From assembly GCA_024636475.1 (NCBI GenBank), contig JAGXHA010000026.1:1-36099 (forward strand): a DNA stretch of 36,099 bases. The letters run 5' to 3'. A program made the translations under genes and the position numbers. This DNA comes from Roseobacter sp. (GTDB lineage Bacteria > Pseudomonadota > Alphaproteobacteria > Rhodobacterales > Rhodobacteraceae). This document shows positions 7,596 to 16,008 of this stretch, one piece after another. Every line of letters begins with the position of its first letter. The first letter of the stretch is position 1. The notes under the pieces were generated by a model, which was given only the letters and a program-made list of their open reading frames with translations, did not search any database and was not told the origin of the DNA.

Positions 7596-8147
7596 ATGTC
7601 TGACGATAGCACAATCCAATCGACAGTTACAACTTTTACCCATGAAATCGTCACTCTTGCCGCGTTCAAATCGCTTGTGAGTGCGAAAACTGACAACAAA
7701 AACGCTGATCCGATACTTGTCTTGATCGCGAGGTATAAAACAATCGAATACTTCAATTCGCCAGAAGGTTTGATCGTGTTCGCCCATCGTGACACGATTG
7801 CTGGTCAAGTAGACGGCATTCATCCAACTTCGATTAGCAAAAGCATTTTGAGCAACCGCAACATCGTAGAACCGCTCAAAGGCAAGAAATCCGGTGCACT
7901 GGAATACAATGTGCATTACATGACGCGCCGCTCACAGGGCGCTCTCATTTTAGAGGCATTCGGAAAAATGATCGACGGTGGAGACGAAGAGGCTATTGGT
8001 ATTTCTGCCGACAAGTCGCTTAAACTCGAATTTTACAATACAAAGCTCGGTCTGATCATCGGTGCGATTGAAGGGAAGGATCGGGTTTGGGTCATCCGTC
8101 CTAACGAAGCGAAAGAGATCGCACTTGGGTGTGAGGTTGCAGCATGA
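7596..8147 (+). CDS. Unrecognised 183-residue protein, second gene of the cassette
   Basis: Starts at ATG 7596 behind AAAAGGAAAG and lies 85 bases after the previous gene. The protein is soluble, with alternating strand/helix character: ILVLIARYKTIEYF, GLIVFAHRDTI, SISKSILSNRNIVEPLKGKK, then LKLEFYNTKLGLIIGAIEGK and VWVIRPNEAKEIALG. No signal peptide, membrane segment or catalytic motif I can name. The block from about residue 75 to 100 (HPTSISKSILSNRN) could be a helix-turn-helix, but I would not press it. GC is low (27 of 60 in the row 7621-7680). Its stop overlaps the start of the next gene, so the two are coupled. Confidence 0.75.
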   Translation: MSDDSTIQSTVTTFTHEIVTLAAFKSLVSAKTDNKNADPILVLIARYKTIEYFNSPEGLIVFAHRDTIAGQVDGIHPTSISKSILSNRNIVEPLKGKKSGALEYNVHYMTRRSQGALILEAFGKMIDGGDEEAIGISADKSLKLEFYNTKLGLIIGAIEGKDRVWVIRPNEAKEIALGCEVAA

Positions 8148-8356
8148 AGTTAACTGCAAAGAACCACGAACAGCTCGAAGACTTGATCGATAAGATAATA
8201 GTAACCCCCGACACAGCCGAAGTTTCTCAGCAATCGGCTCAAGGTGCGCTTGCGTATCTGGTTCGCATTGCTGCCGAAGGTGAAGATGCCGAATTGAAGT
8301 CTTGGCTTGAAAACCCTGAGACATTCCAGAATTGGTGGCGTGGCGCTTCCATTTGA
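8144..8356 (+). CDS. Unrecognised 70-residue protein, third gene of the cassette
   Basis: Small soluble protein starting inside the stop of the previous gene (ATGA, 8144-8147), which supports it being real and coupled. It is predicted almost entirely helical: NHEQLEDLIDKIIV, then SQQSAQGALAYLVRIAAEGE and an acidic, Trp-containing tail ending NWWRGASI. No motif I recognise. The pairing of a mid-size and a very small coupled protein recalls toxin-antitoxin or accessory pairs, but nothing in the sequence demonstrates this. A strong hairpin follows six bases later. Confidence 0.7.
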   Translation: MKLTAKNHEQLEDLIDKIIVTPDTAEVSQQSAQGALAYLVRIAAEGEDAELKSWLENPETFQNWWRGASI

Positions 8357-8361
8357 TAGTC

Positions 8362-8393
8362 AGTAGCCCGCCGGATCAAATCGGCGGGCTACT
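8362..8393. terminator. Hairpin terminator between convergent genes
   Basis: Perfect 12-bp stem AGTAGCCCGCCG (8362-8373) with CGGCGGGCTACT (8382-8393) and an 8-base loop. It closes the three-gene cassette and overlaps the stop of the convergent minus-strand gene. There is no clear T run, so it may work with a termination factor or simply as an mRNA end. Confidence 0.65.
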
Positions 8394-8655
8394 ATGCTGA
8401 CCTCGGATACTCTGGCCCGACAGCACGTTTTATGCGCGAATGCAAAATCCCTTGCGCACCGCAGCGCTTGCACTTCATGTCGGCCTGCACGTGGATCAGC
8501 TTGCGCATTTCGTGGTAGCGTGAGTGAAGGACGTGCGGCGCGACGTTTGCGGTCCAACGACAGGCAGGGCAGGTGACGATTAAAACGTCTCGCGCCGTGA
8601 GATCGGCGATCCGAATCTCGAACTTTAAGCCAAGGATCATGGGTTCATAGGGCAT
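8392..8655 (-). CDS. Small zinc-ribbon protein, function unknown
   Basis: 87 residues from ATG 8655; a TTG at 8691 would extend it by 12 residues. It has two CXXC knuckles, CPAC (residues 29-32) and CKRC (62-65), separated by 29 residues, a spacing that suits a zinc ribbon. Before the first pair is a predicted strand-rich stretch (ILGLKFEIRIADL, DVLIVT). Similar small proteins with this LGLKFEIRIADL opening are, as far as I recall, scattered in Rhodobacterales and Rhizobiales without known function. It is convergent with the three-gene cassette and shares its terminator hairpin. Confidence 0.65.
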   Translation of the reverse strand: MPYEPMILGLKFEIRIADLTARDVLIVTCPACRWTANVAPHVLHSRYHEMRKLIHVQADMKCKRCGAQGILHSRIKRAVGPEYPRSA

Positions 8656-8691
8656 GGCCTCGGATAGCCGAATGTTCTTATAATGTTCCAA

Positions 8692-9295
8692 TCACACCTT
8701 GAGTGCGCAGAACTATTTCTGACAATCTAGCGTTATCTCAGCTTACCTTACGTAATTTGGTCCATTCCAACGGCGGTTACATGGTTACAAAATTCCACGT
8801 AAGCCATTGATTTATATGGTGCAAGGCCGAGTTCGAGTCTCTCCGACCGCACCAATTTTTCCTGAAAAATCCTTTTGTGTCCAAGTGTTAACTTTCGCTT
8901 GGAGGCCTAAATGGTACACAAAATCAGACAGATGTTTCAGCGTGGCTGTTCTTCCTGCTATAATCACAGGGTGCCTGCCGTTTGCTCGGTCTCAAGCCAA
9001 GATAGCTCTTCGGCCAAACCTGACGGTCGCTTCAAGCGCTGCTTTCGTTCTACCGATAGGCATGGATGCTCATGAGCATATCTCGACCTTGGTGGAGGCG
9101 GATAGTTGCCAAAATTCCAAGTTTTCCGGTGATAGCTTGCAGAAAAATCACGAAAAAGATAATGCTTTCCCCTTAAAATAAAATGGAATGTGGACATAGC
9201 TACCAAGCAGGTCGGGACGGAATGTGCCTGAGAACTGATGCCCGTGAATTTTCTGAGGGGGTGCTACACGAACTCCTGAACTCGAAAAGTAGAAA
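8692..9295. other. Gene-free stretch around the tRNA scar
   Basis: About 600 bases without a gene I can support. It contains TTACGTAA-like sequences (about 8746-8753 and near 8797) flanking the tRNA 3' fragment, which could be integrase arm sites. After the tRNA end a short palindrome, ATTTTTCCTGAAAAAT (8855-8870), resembles a tRNA terminator. A 124-codon open frame running through the tRNA piece has no ribosome site and is not believed. Confidence 0.4.
8829..8854 (+). other. 3' end of a tRNA gene (tRNA-Leu type): probable attachment-site scar
   Basis: These 26 bases are the T-loop (TTCGAGT, 8832-8838), the 3' side of the T-stem (CTCTC, 8839-8843), the acceptor 3' strand (CGACCGC) and an encoded ACCA end of a tRNA, matching what I know of alphaproteobacterial tRNA-Leu genes (acceptor 5' strand GCGGTCG). 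The T-stem 5' side is only partly matched and no anticodon arm, D arm or 5' acceptor lies upstream, so it is not a complete tRNA gene. Partial tRNA 3' ends like this are typical attL/attR duplications left by tyrosine integrases. No integrase gene is in the window. Confidence 0.7.
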
Positions 9296-10025
9296 ATGGA
9301 CCGCTCACCTATCAAATTCCCTTTTGCCTCAAACGAGCACGCCCGTCTTAGAGAAGTGCGCGAAGTCATCGGCCCGCGCAGAGATAAAGACCCTTTCCTG
9401 CAACAAATAGCCGAGCGGGCCCGTCTTCTCTTTGGCAGCCAGTCGGCGGTGATCTCTGTGGTCGAGTCAGACCATCAGTGGTTTCTTGCAAATGTCGGCA
9501 TTGATTTGGAAGCAACGCCACGTGACTACGCGATTTGCTCGCGCACAATCATGTCTGATCAACCTTTGCTTCTTGCCGATGCGCGCGAGCATCACGAGTT
9601 TGCAACACATCCGAGTGTCATGCTTGAACCAAAAGTGCGATTTTATGCTGGGGCACCGATTGTCCTGTCCTCTGGTTTTCGGGTTGGAAGTGTCTGCGCG
9701 ATTGACGTCGAACCACGTGAGATGCCCGCCAAGGAAAGGGACGGTGGAGGTCGCGGCCAAGCGCGGCAGCGATGGTACACTTCGCCTGTCGGTCTATGAT
9801 GAAGGCGATGGTATCGATCAAGATCATATCGAAAAAGCGGATCGCTCTTTTACAGTGAGCGCAGACCTGAACACACGCAGCGTAAGCGGGCTTGGCTTAG
9901 GCTTGCCTCTGGCAAAGAAGATTGCCGAACTTCATGGCGGCGTGCTCCTGAGTGGTCATGAAAATGGCCGTTGCTTTGTGGAGTTGCAATTGCCGAGTTG
10001 GCGGTGTGGCGCGGCACTTGGTTGA
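9296..10025 (+). pseudogene. GAF-domain sensor histidine kinase, internally deleted and frameshifted
   Basis: The first part (9296 to about 9720) encodes a GAF domain: FLQQIAERARLLFGSQSAVI, the VGIDLEATPRDYAICSRTI stretch, and FYAGAPIVLSSGFRVGSVCA. The frame then loses its likeness. In another frame, from about 9738, the sequence is the tail of a HATPase_c domain: LSVYDEGDGID (G1-like box), then GLGLGLPLAKKIAELHGG (G2 box) and a final strand. The DHp helix with the phospho-accepting histidine and the N box are missing. A deletion has therefore joined the two ends out of frame, and the product cannot signal. Its response-regulator partner is not present. Confidence 0.8.
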
Positions 10026-10157
10026 GAGCCAATAAGGCCGCAATGAATATGCGCTGTGCCACTGGGGTGATCCCGCTGTGATGGCGGATCGATGCTGGTC
10101 TTTGCGCTTGCCCCGGTCTTATCCAAGCAGTGGCGGACGCTGCACATGCCGGACCGA

Positions 10158-11051
10158 TCACGCCGGAAGCACGACCCTTCTGCGGACGCTGATCAGCAAC
10201 CCGATGGTCAAGATGGCCAGCGCAACCATACTGATCGGGCTCAGGGTCTCGCCCAGAACCAGCATCCCCAATATACCGCCAACCCCTGGCACAGCAGCCA
10301 GGATAGACGAGGTGTTTCCGTTGCCAATCGTGCGCGAGGCATAGGCGATAAAAAGCAGTCCAATCAGGTTGGGCACAAAGCCTTGATAAACGGCCTGCAG
10401 CAAAAGCGGGCCCATCGGCGCATCTGCAATTCCAGAGGGAAGCCACAGCGCCCAGACGGGCAGATACAAAGCGGCGTTGACGATCGTGCCACAGAAAATG
10501 ATCTGCATCGCACTAAGCTGCCACCGCTCTGCAAGAATGACATAGGATGAAAAGAAAACGGCTCCGATCAGGAAAAGCAGATCACCCCGCCATGCGCCCG
10601 CAACACTGGTGGCGCTGCCATCCCATGCCAGCACGACCGCAGACAGCAGAACCAACCCCGCACCGATACTCTGCCGAAAGCTGGGTCGCGTGCGCAAAAG
10701 GAAAATAGCGAAAAGGATGCTGATCAAGGGCAGCATCCCGTTCATGAAAATCCCCCCGTGGGCGGCAGGCGCAAATAGAAAGCCGGAAAACACACACAGG
10801 ATATAGACCGGGCCCAAGATGAAGGAGAGGACGGCAATCTGGCCCAGGCGAAGCCCCTTCCAGGGTTTGTAGTAAAGGCACAGCGGCAAAGCCACAATCG
10901 AAGCGAGCCCGTACCGCATCGCGGCCAGATCATAGACCGTAAGACCACTGCCGCTCGCAACCCGGCTGACGATCAGCCAAAAAGACCAGACAAAGACGAT
11001 TGACCATGCCGCAGCATAGCCCAGAGCTTGAGAAGGGGGGGCAATGGTCAT
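10158..11051 (-). CDS. EamA/DMT-superfamily exporter
   Basis: 297 residues with about ten hydrophobic segments in the two-fold EamA repeat, an inner-membrane transporter of the drug/metabolite superfamily. The first half contains WSFWLIVSRVASG, YDLAAMRYGLASIVALPL and PAAHGGIFMNGMLPLISILF; the second repeat begins near LLFLIGAVFFSSYVILAERW and ends with SILAAVPGVGGILGMLVLGE. These regions fit the family well, but the substrate cannot be told. The start ATG at 11049-11051 lacks its own ribosome site. A strong site (GGAGG) lies further upstream before a nine-codon frame whose stop overlaps this start. An in-frame TTG at 11090 is possible but less likely. Confidence 0.87.
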   Translation of the reverse strand: MTIAPPSQALGYAAAWSIVFVWSFWLIVSRVASGSGLTVYDLAAMRYGLASIVALPLCLYYKPWKGLRLGQIAVLSFILGPVYILCVFSGFLFAPAAHGGIFMNGMLPLISILFAIFLLRTRPSFRQSIGAGLVLLSAVVLAWDGSATSVAGAWRGDLLFLIGAVFFSSYVILAERWQLSAMQIIFCGTIVNAALYLPVWALWLPSGIADAPMGPLLLQAVYQGFVPNLIGLLFIAYASRTIGNGNTSSILAAVPGVGGILGMLVLGETLSPISMVALAILTIGLLISVRRRVVLPA

Positions 11052-11080
11052 CTGTTTTGCATCATACCAATAATCATCTG
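11052..11080 (-). other. Possible nine-codon leader ORF coupled to the EamA gene
   Basis: On the minus strand, GGAGG is followed six bases later by an ATG opening a frame that encodes MIIGMMQNR. Its TGA overlaps the ATG of the transporter as ATGA. This supplies the ribosome site that the transporter itself lacks, so translation may be coupled through reinitiation. Only the geometry supports it. Confidence 0.35.
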
Positions 11081-11215
11081 GAACCTCCAAGCGCTAGCAG
11101 TAGGATCTGCTCCGCTCATAGGCAAGGGCAGGACCGGATGAAATCCCCTTGTGGCGGCGGTGAAGGATTGAGGCCCCCCGCCTGAGCCCACCAACCGACT
11201 GGCCCAAACCAGCGA

Positions 11216-12364
11216 TCAGCCTTCCAACGCTTGACGCAAATCGGCCTTCAGGTCTTCCACGTCCTCAATGCCAACGGACAAGCGCAATAAGCCTTCGGGG
11301 ATCCCTGTATGCGGCTCGATCGTATGACGGTGCTCGACAAGGCTCTCGACACCGCCCAGCGATGTGGCGCGATGAAACAAGGCCAGCTTGCCCGTCGCGT
11401 GCAAAGCGGCCTTGGCACCGCCTTTCACGATAAAAGACAGCAGCGGCCCGAAGCCGCCGTTCATCTGGCGCTGCGCCAGATCATGGGCGGGATGGCTGGG
11501 CAGGCCGGGATAAAGCACTTCTTCGACTTGGGGGTGGTTGGTCAGAAACTCGGCAATTGCTTGGGCGTTGCGTGACATTTCCCGCATCCGCAGGGGCAGG
11601 GTGCGCATCCCGCGTACCAACAGCCACGCCTCGAACGGGCCGATCACAGCGCCTGCGTCGTGGCGGTCTACCTTGATATCTGTCCAGATTGCAGCATTGG
11701 CATCATTGGTCGCCAACACCCCGGCAAGCACATCAGAGTGACCGTTTATCCCTTTGGTGGCAGAGTGCATGACCAGGTCCGCGCCGTGCCCAAGCGGCTT
11801 TTGCAAAACAGGTGTCGCGGCGGTGCTGTCAACCATCAGCAACCCGCCCGCCGCATGAACTGCTTTCGCCGCGGCTTCTATATCCGTGACGCGCAGCCAC
11901 GGGTTCGAAGGTGTTTCAATCAACACCAGCGATGGTCGGAAATCCGCGCAGGCGGCAGCAAAAGCGGCACTGTCAGAGGCGTCGACCTCGCGCAGTTCAA
12001 TCCCGCGCCGGGTGCAAAAATCGCGCAGCCATTTTGTGGTGCCCCAATAGATCTGAGACTGCACCAGAACATGGCCTCCGTTTGGCACGGTGCGGAACGC
12101 AGCAGCAATCGCGGCCATGCCCGACGGAAACAGCAACGCCTCTGCGGCACCTTCCAATTGCGCCAGCACCGTCTCGGCCACGCGGACGATGTCGCTTTGA
12201 TCGCGCAGGTAGATATTGTCAGGGCGCAGCGGCTGATACTGCGCGTCGCGCAAATAGGTGGTGGCCATTTGCAAGGGGGGCACAACGCCGCCACTTTGCG
12301 GATCAACGGCACCGGCTGCCTGTGCTGCAATGGTGGCGGGGTTCAACCGAGACGTATCAGTCAT
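11216..12364 (-). CDS. PLP-dependent trans-sulfuration enzyme (cystathionine gamma-synthase/lyase family)
   Basis: 382 residues, a full-length Cys/Met metabolism PLP enzyme. The cofactor lysine is K204 in HSATKGINGHSD, the pyridine-nitrogen aspartate D179 in MVDSTAATP, the phosphate-binding region around FPSGMAAI (79-86), and the substrate tyrosine Y106 in IYWGTT. C-terminal ATSLGGVESLVEHR and GLLRLSVGIEDVEDL complete the family pattern. Members make or cleave cystathionine, or act as O-acylhomoserine sulfhydrylases or methionine gamma-lyases; sequence alone does not separate them here. It is transcribed away from purB, and downstream lies the DMT exporter in the same direction. Confidence 0.9.
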   Translation of the reverse strand: MTDTSRLNPATIAAQAAGAVDPQSGGVVPPLQMATTYLRDAQYQPLRPDNIYLRDQSDIVRVAETVLAQLEGAAEALLFPSGMAAIAAAFRTVPNGGHVLVQSQIYWGTTKWLRDFCTRRGIELREVDASDSAAFAAACADFRPSLVLIETPSNPWLRVTDIEAAAKAVHAAGGLLMVDSTAATPVLQKPLGHGADLVMHSATKGINGHSDVLAGVLATNDANAAIWTDIKVDRHDAGAVIGPFEAWLLVRGMRTLPLRMREMSRNAQAIAEFLTNHPQVEEVLYPGLPSHPAHDLAQRQMNGGFGPLLSFIVKGGAKAALHATGKLALFHRATSLGGVESLVEHRHTIEPHTGIPEGLLRLSVGIEDVEDLKADLRQALEG

Positions 12365-12624
12365 ATGCGCTGCCCTTCCTTAAAAGTCGCTCGTTTTTCA
12401 ATTGCCTACACTTACTCTGTTGCTCAAGCAAACCGCCAGATTGGAAATGATAAAACCGCCTGATCTCATTCATTTTGCCAGGTAAACTCCCGCCGGAGGC
12501 ATCCGCGATCTGTACCATTGCACCAACGCCTGCATGGGTCAGACCCCGATCCTGCTTGTTCTTTACCCCCTCTCGGGCTATCCCGCGCTCAAATCCATAT
12601 GCCCCTAGATAAAGGTATCACCAC

Positions 12625-13929
<1,305 letters not shown>

Positions 13930-13982
13930 TTTTTAGGCACCTTAACGCCTGCGACACCTTGACGTCTATTATTCCTTTGAGA

Positions 13983-14017
13983 ATGCAAAAGGCCGTTGTA
14001 CGCTGGTTTTGCATCTC
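13983..14017 (+). promoter_or_regulatory. Inverted repeat in the leader of the 51-residue gene
   Basis: ATGCAAAA (13983-13990) and TTTTGCAT (14007-14014) form a perfect 8-bp repeat, extended by GAG/CTC with one bulged base. It ends just before the ribosome site GAGGAG (14019-14024). It may be an operator or an mRNA leader hairpin. Confidence 0.35.
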
Positions 14018-14028
14018 AGAGGAGTAGT

Positions 14029-14184
14029 ATGATGAAACTTGGAATTGCACTATCAACTTTGGCCCTTGTGGCGCTTCCATCGCTGAGTTTTGCGATGTGC
14101 GACTCGCAAAAGCATGCGATGTCTTGCGCCGAAGGCAGTGTCTATGATGCTGCATCGGCAACTTGTGTCGCAACCACGTCCTGA
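14029..14184 (+). CDS. Small secreted cysteine protein (51 residues)
   Basis: Starts at ATG 14029 behind GAGGAG. It has a classic signal peptide (MMKLGIALSTLALVALPSLSFA) and a mature part of only about 29 residues with three cysteines (C24, C33, C46). C33 and C46 frame the module C-AEGSVYDAASAT-C. The next gene encodes the same module with cysteines at the same residue numbers, so the two are related. Short Cys-X12-Cys pieces with G-x-VYD occur, as far as I recall, in many roseobacter exported proteins; function unknown. In the oxidising periplasm the cysteines could form a disulfide loop. Confidence 0.8.
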   Translation: MMKLGIALSTLALVALPSLSFAMCDSQKHAMSCAEGSVYDAASATCVATTS

Positions 14185-14209
14185 TACGCAAGATAAAGTG
14201 ATCCAGATG

Positions 14210-14242
14210 ACGCCCGTATCGCTTTACAAGTGATGCGGGCGT
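14210..14242 (+). terminator. Stem-loop after the 51-residue gene
   Basis: ACGCCCGTATCGC (14210-14222) pairs with GTGATGCGGGCGT (14230-14242) over 13 positions, two of them G-U, with loop TTTACAA. A T run (TTTTTTT) appears only about 20 bases later, just before the next ribosome site. It probably separates the two small secreted genes. Confidence 0.5.
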
Positions 14243-14282
14243 ACTACCGTTACCCCTGTATTTTTTTCAGGAGAGTTTGCTT

Positions 14283-14804
14283 ATGCGTGTAATTCTTGCG
14301 GTAGCCCTTGCTTTGAGTTTGCCATCCACGGCCTTTGCCGCCGGGGGTGAAAGCTCCCCGCCTAAGCCTGTCGTATCTTGCGAAAGTGGTATGGTTTACG
14401 ACAAGAAAACAAAGAAATGTTTGTCAGCGACGAACCATCGCCTGACCCCGGATGATTTGTATCAAACTGTACGTGAACTGGCTTATTCCGGGGCCTATGA
14501 GGACGCACAGATCGTTCTGGCGGCCATGCCTCAGGATGACGATCGTACCTTGACCTATATGGGGTACACCAACCGCAAGATGGGTAACATCAAGGCCAGT
14601 GAGGTTTTCTACAGCCGTGCCTTGCAAGTGAACCCAGCCAACATTTTGGCACGCTCCTACATGGGCCAAGGTATGGTGGAACAGGGTCATATCGCAGATG
14701 CGATGGCGCAATTACGGGCGATCCGGTCTTACGGTGGCACCGGCACATGGGCAGAAGCGTCTTTGCGCACAGCCATCGCAACTGGCCAAACTTTTAACTA
14801 TTGA
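14283..14804 (+). CDS. Secreted TPR-containing protein
   Basis: 173 residues from ATG 14283, behind CAGGAGAG. A signal peptide (MRVILAVALALSLPSTAFAA) is followed by the C-X12-C module C33-ESGMVYDKKTKK-C46, then a linker and about two to three tetratricopeptide repeats (LYQTVRELAYSGAYEDAQIV, TLTYMGYTNRKMGNIKASEV, NILARSYMGQGMVEQGHIAD). Export and TPRs suggest a periplasmic scaffold or protein-interaction role; partner not known. It follows the 51-residue gene, whose product equals its N-terminal 50 residues in layout. Confidence 0.85.
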   Translation: MRVILAVALALSLPSTAFAAGGESSPPKPVVSCESGMVYDKKTKKCLSATNHRLTPDDLYQTVRELAYSGAYEDAQIVLAAMPQDDDRTLTYMGYTNRKMGNIKASEVFYSRALQVNPANILARSYMGQGMVEQGHIADAMAQLRAIRSYGGTGTWAEASLRTAIATGQTFNY

Positions 14805-14883
14805 TCATCCGACCGTTCGATTTTTGTTCATCTTTGACTGCCAGAACCCTGCACAGCACCGCCGCAGTAAAAGATGAAATTAA

Positions 14884-15942
14884 ATGAATGAAGTCGCAAC
14901 GTTAAGGCAAATTCAAATGTCACCGGCGCATGCCGTTCCGGTGCCGTTAAGTCGGAAGGCAAAGGCCGCCATCGTTGTGCGCCTGCTGCTGAACGAAGGG
15001 GCCGACATTCCGCTCGAAGAACTTCCTGAAGAGCTTCAGGCAAGTCTGACCCAACAGATGGGCGCGATGCGGACTGTCGACCGTCACACGCTGGCGGCAG
15101 TCGTCGATGAATTTGCGCATGAATTAAACAGCATCGGCCTTTCATTTTCAGGCGGTATCGTGGGTGCGATCACGTCGCTTGATGGTAAAATCAGCAAGCA
15201 AACAGCCGAGCGGTTGCGCAAGGAGGCTGGCGTGCGTGAATTTGGCGACCCTTGGGAACGTCTGCGCGGCCTTGATGCACAGCAGCTTTTGCCAATGATC
15301 GAAAACGAAAGCACCGAAGTTGCCGCTGTTGTCTTGTCCAAGCTCAAGGTTTCTTTGGCGGCTGAATTGCTGGGGATGCTGCCCGGTCCCAAAGCCCGCC
15401 AGATTACATATGCGGTTTCCCTCACCAGCACGGTTACGCCAGACGCCGTGGAACGCATCGGCATGTCCCTTGCCAGCCAACTTGACACCGTTCCAATCAG
15501 GGCATTTGACAACGGGCCGGTTGAACGCGTGGGCGCGATCCTCAATTCGTCCACATCCCTGACCCGTGATGATATGTTGGTGGGCCTTGATGAGACAGAT
15601 CAGGGGTTTGCCAACGCGGTGCGCAAGGCAATTTTCACCTTTGCAAACATTCCTGCACGCGTTTCGCCACGCGATATTCCCGGTATTCTGCGTCGTGCAG
15701 ATCAGGCACAACTGGTTTTGGCGCTTGCTGGTGCAGAACCTGCGGGACTGAAAAACGTCGTTGAATTCATTCTTGAAAATATGTCGGGTCGCATGGCCGA
15801 TCAACTGCGCGAAGAGATGGGCGAAGCAGGCCCGATCAAACCTTCGGAAGCCGAGGATGCAATGTCAGCCGTCGTCGCGGTGATCCGCGAGATGGAGGCG
15901 GATGGCGATTTGCAGTTGATCGTCGAGGAAGAGGAAACCTGA
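14884..15942 (+). CDS. fliG: Flagellar motor switch protein FliG
   Basis: 352 residues, the usual FliG length. The best-conserved part is the C-terminal torque domain, where NMSGRMADQLREEMGEAGPI and AVIREMEADGDLQL align with the E. coli pattern SMS-RAA-LLREDL--RGP and IVRRLAETGE. The middle domain region ENESTEVAAVVLSKL corresponds to the EHPQ segment but lacks EHPQ itself. The N-terminal domain is divergent. FliG sits in the C-ring of the flagellar motor, bridging the MS ring and FliM. No other flagellar gene is in the window, so this copy stands apart from a flagellar cluster; it may be the sole copy or a second one. No strong ribosome site is seen before ATG 14884. Confidence 0.85.
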   Translation: MNEVATLRQIQMSPAHAVPVPLSRKAKAAIVVRLLLNEGADIPLEELPEELQASLTQQMGAMRTVDRHTLAAVVDEFAHELNSIGLSFSGGIVGAITSLDGKISKQTAERLRKEAGVREFGDPWERLRGLDAQQLLPMIENESTEVAAVVLSKLKVSLAAELLGMLPGPKARQITYAVSLTSTVTPDAVERIGMSLASQLDTVPIRAFDNGPVERVGAILNSSTSLTRDDMLVGLDETDQGFANAVRKAIFTFANIPARVSPRDIPGILRRADQAQLVLALAGAEPAGLKNVVEFILENMSGRMADQLREEMGEAGPIKPSEAEDAMSAVVAVIREMEADGDLQLIVEEEET

Positions 15943-16008
15943 TCACGCTTGTTGCTGACATCCATGCACGGTAAGCATCCGGTCATTGCAGCCACCTTCC
16001 AGAGGCAT

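Noticed and set aside
7596..8356. Calling the second and third cassette genes a toxin-antitoxin pair
   Set aside because: Size and overlap fit, but no toxin or antitoxin motif is visible, so it stays a hypothesis only.
8821..8854. Complete tRNA gene
   Set aside because: Only the T-arm 3' part and acceptor end are present; no D arm, anticodon arm or 5' acceptor strand can be folded upstream.
8807..9181. 124-codon plus-strand frame
   Set aside because: Runs through the tRNA 3' fragment, has no ribosome site, and its composition does not look coding.
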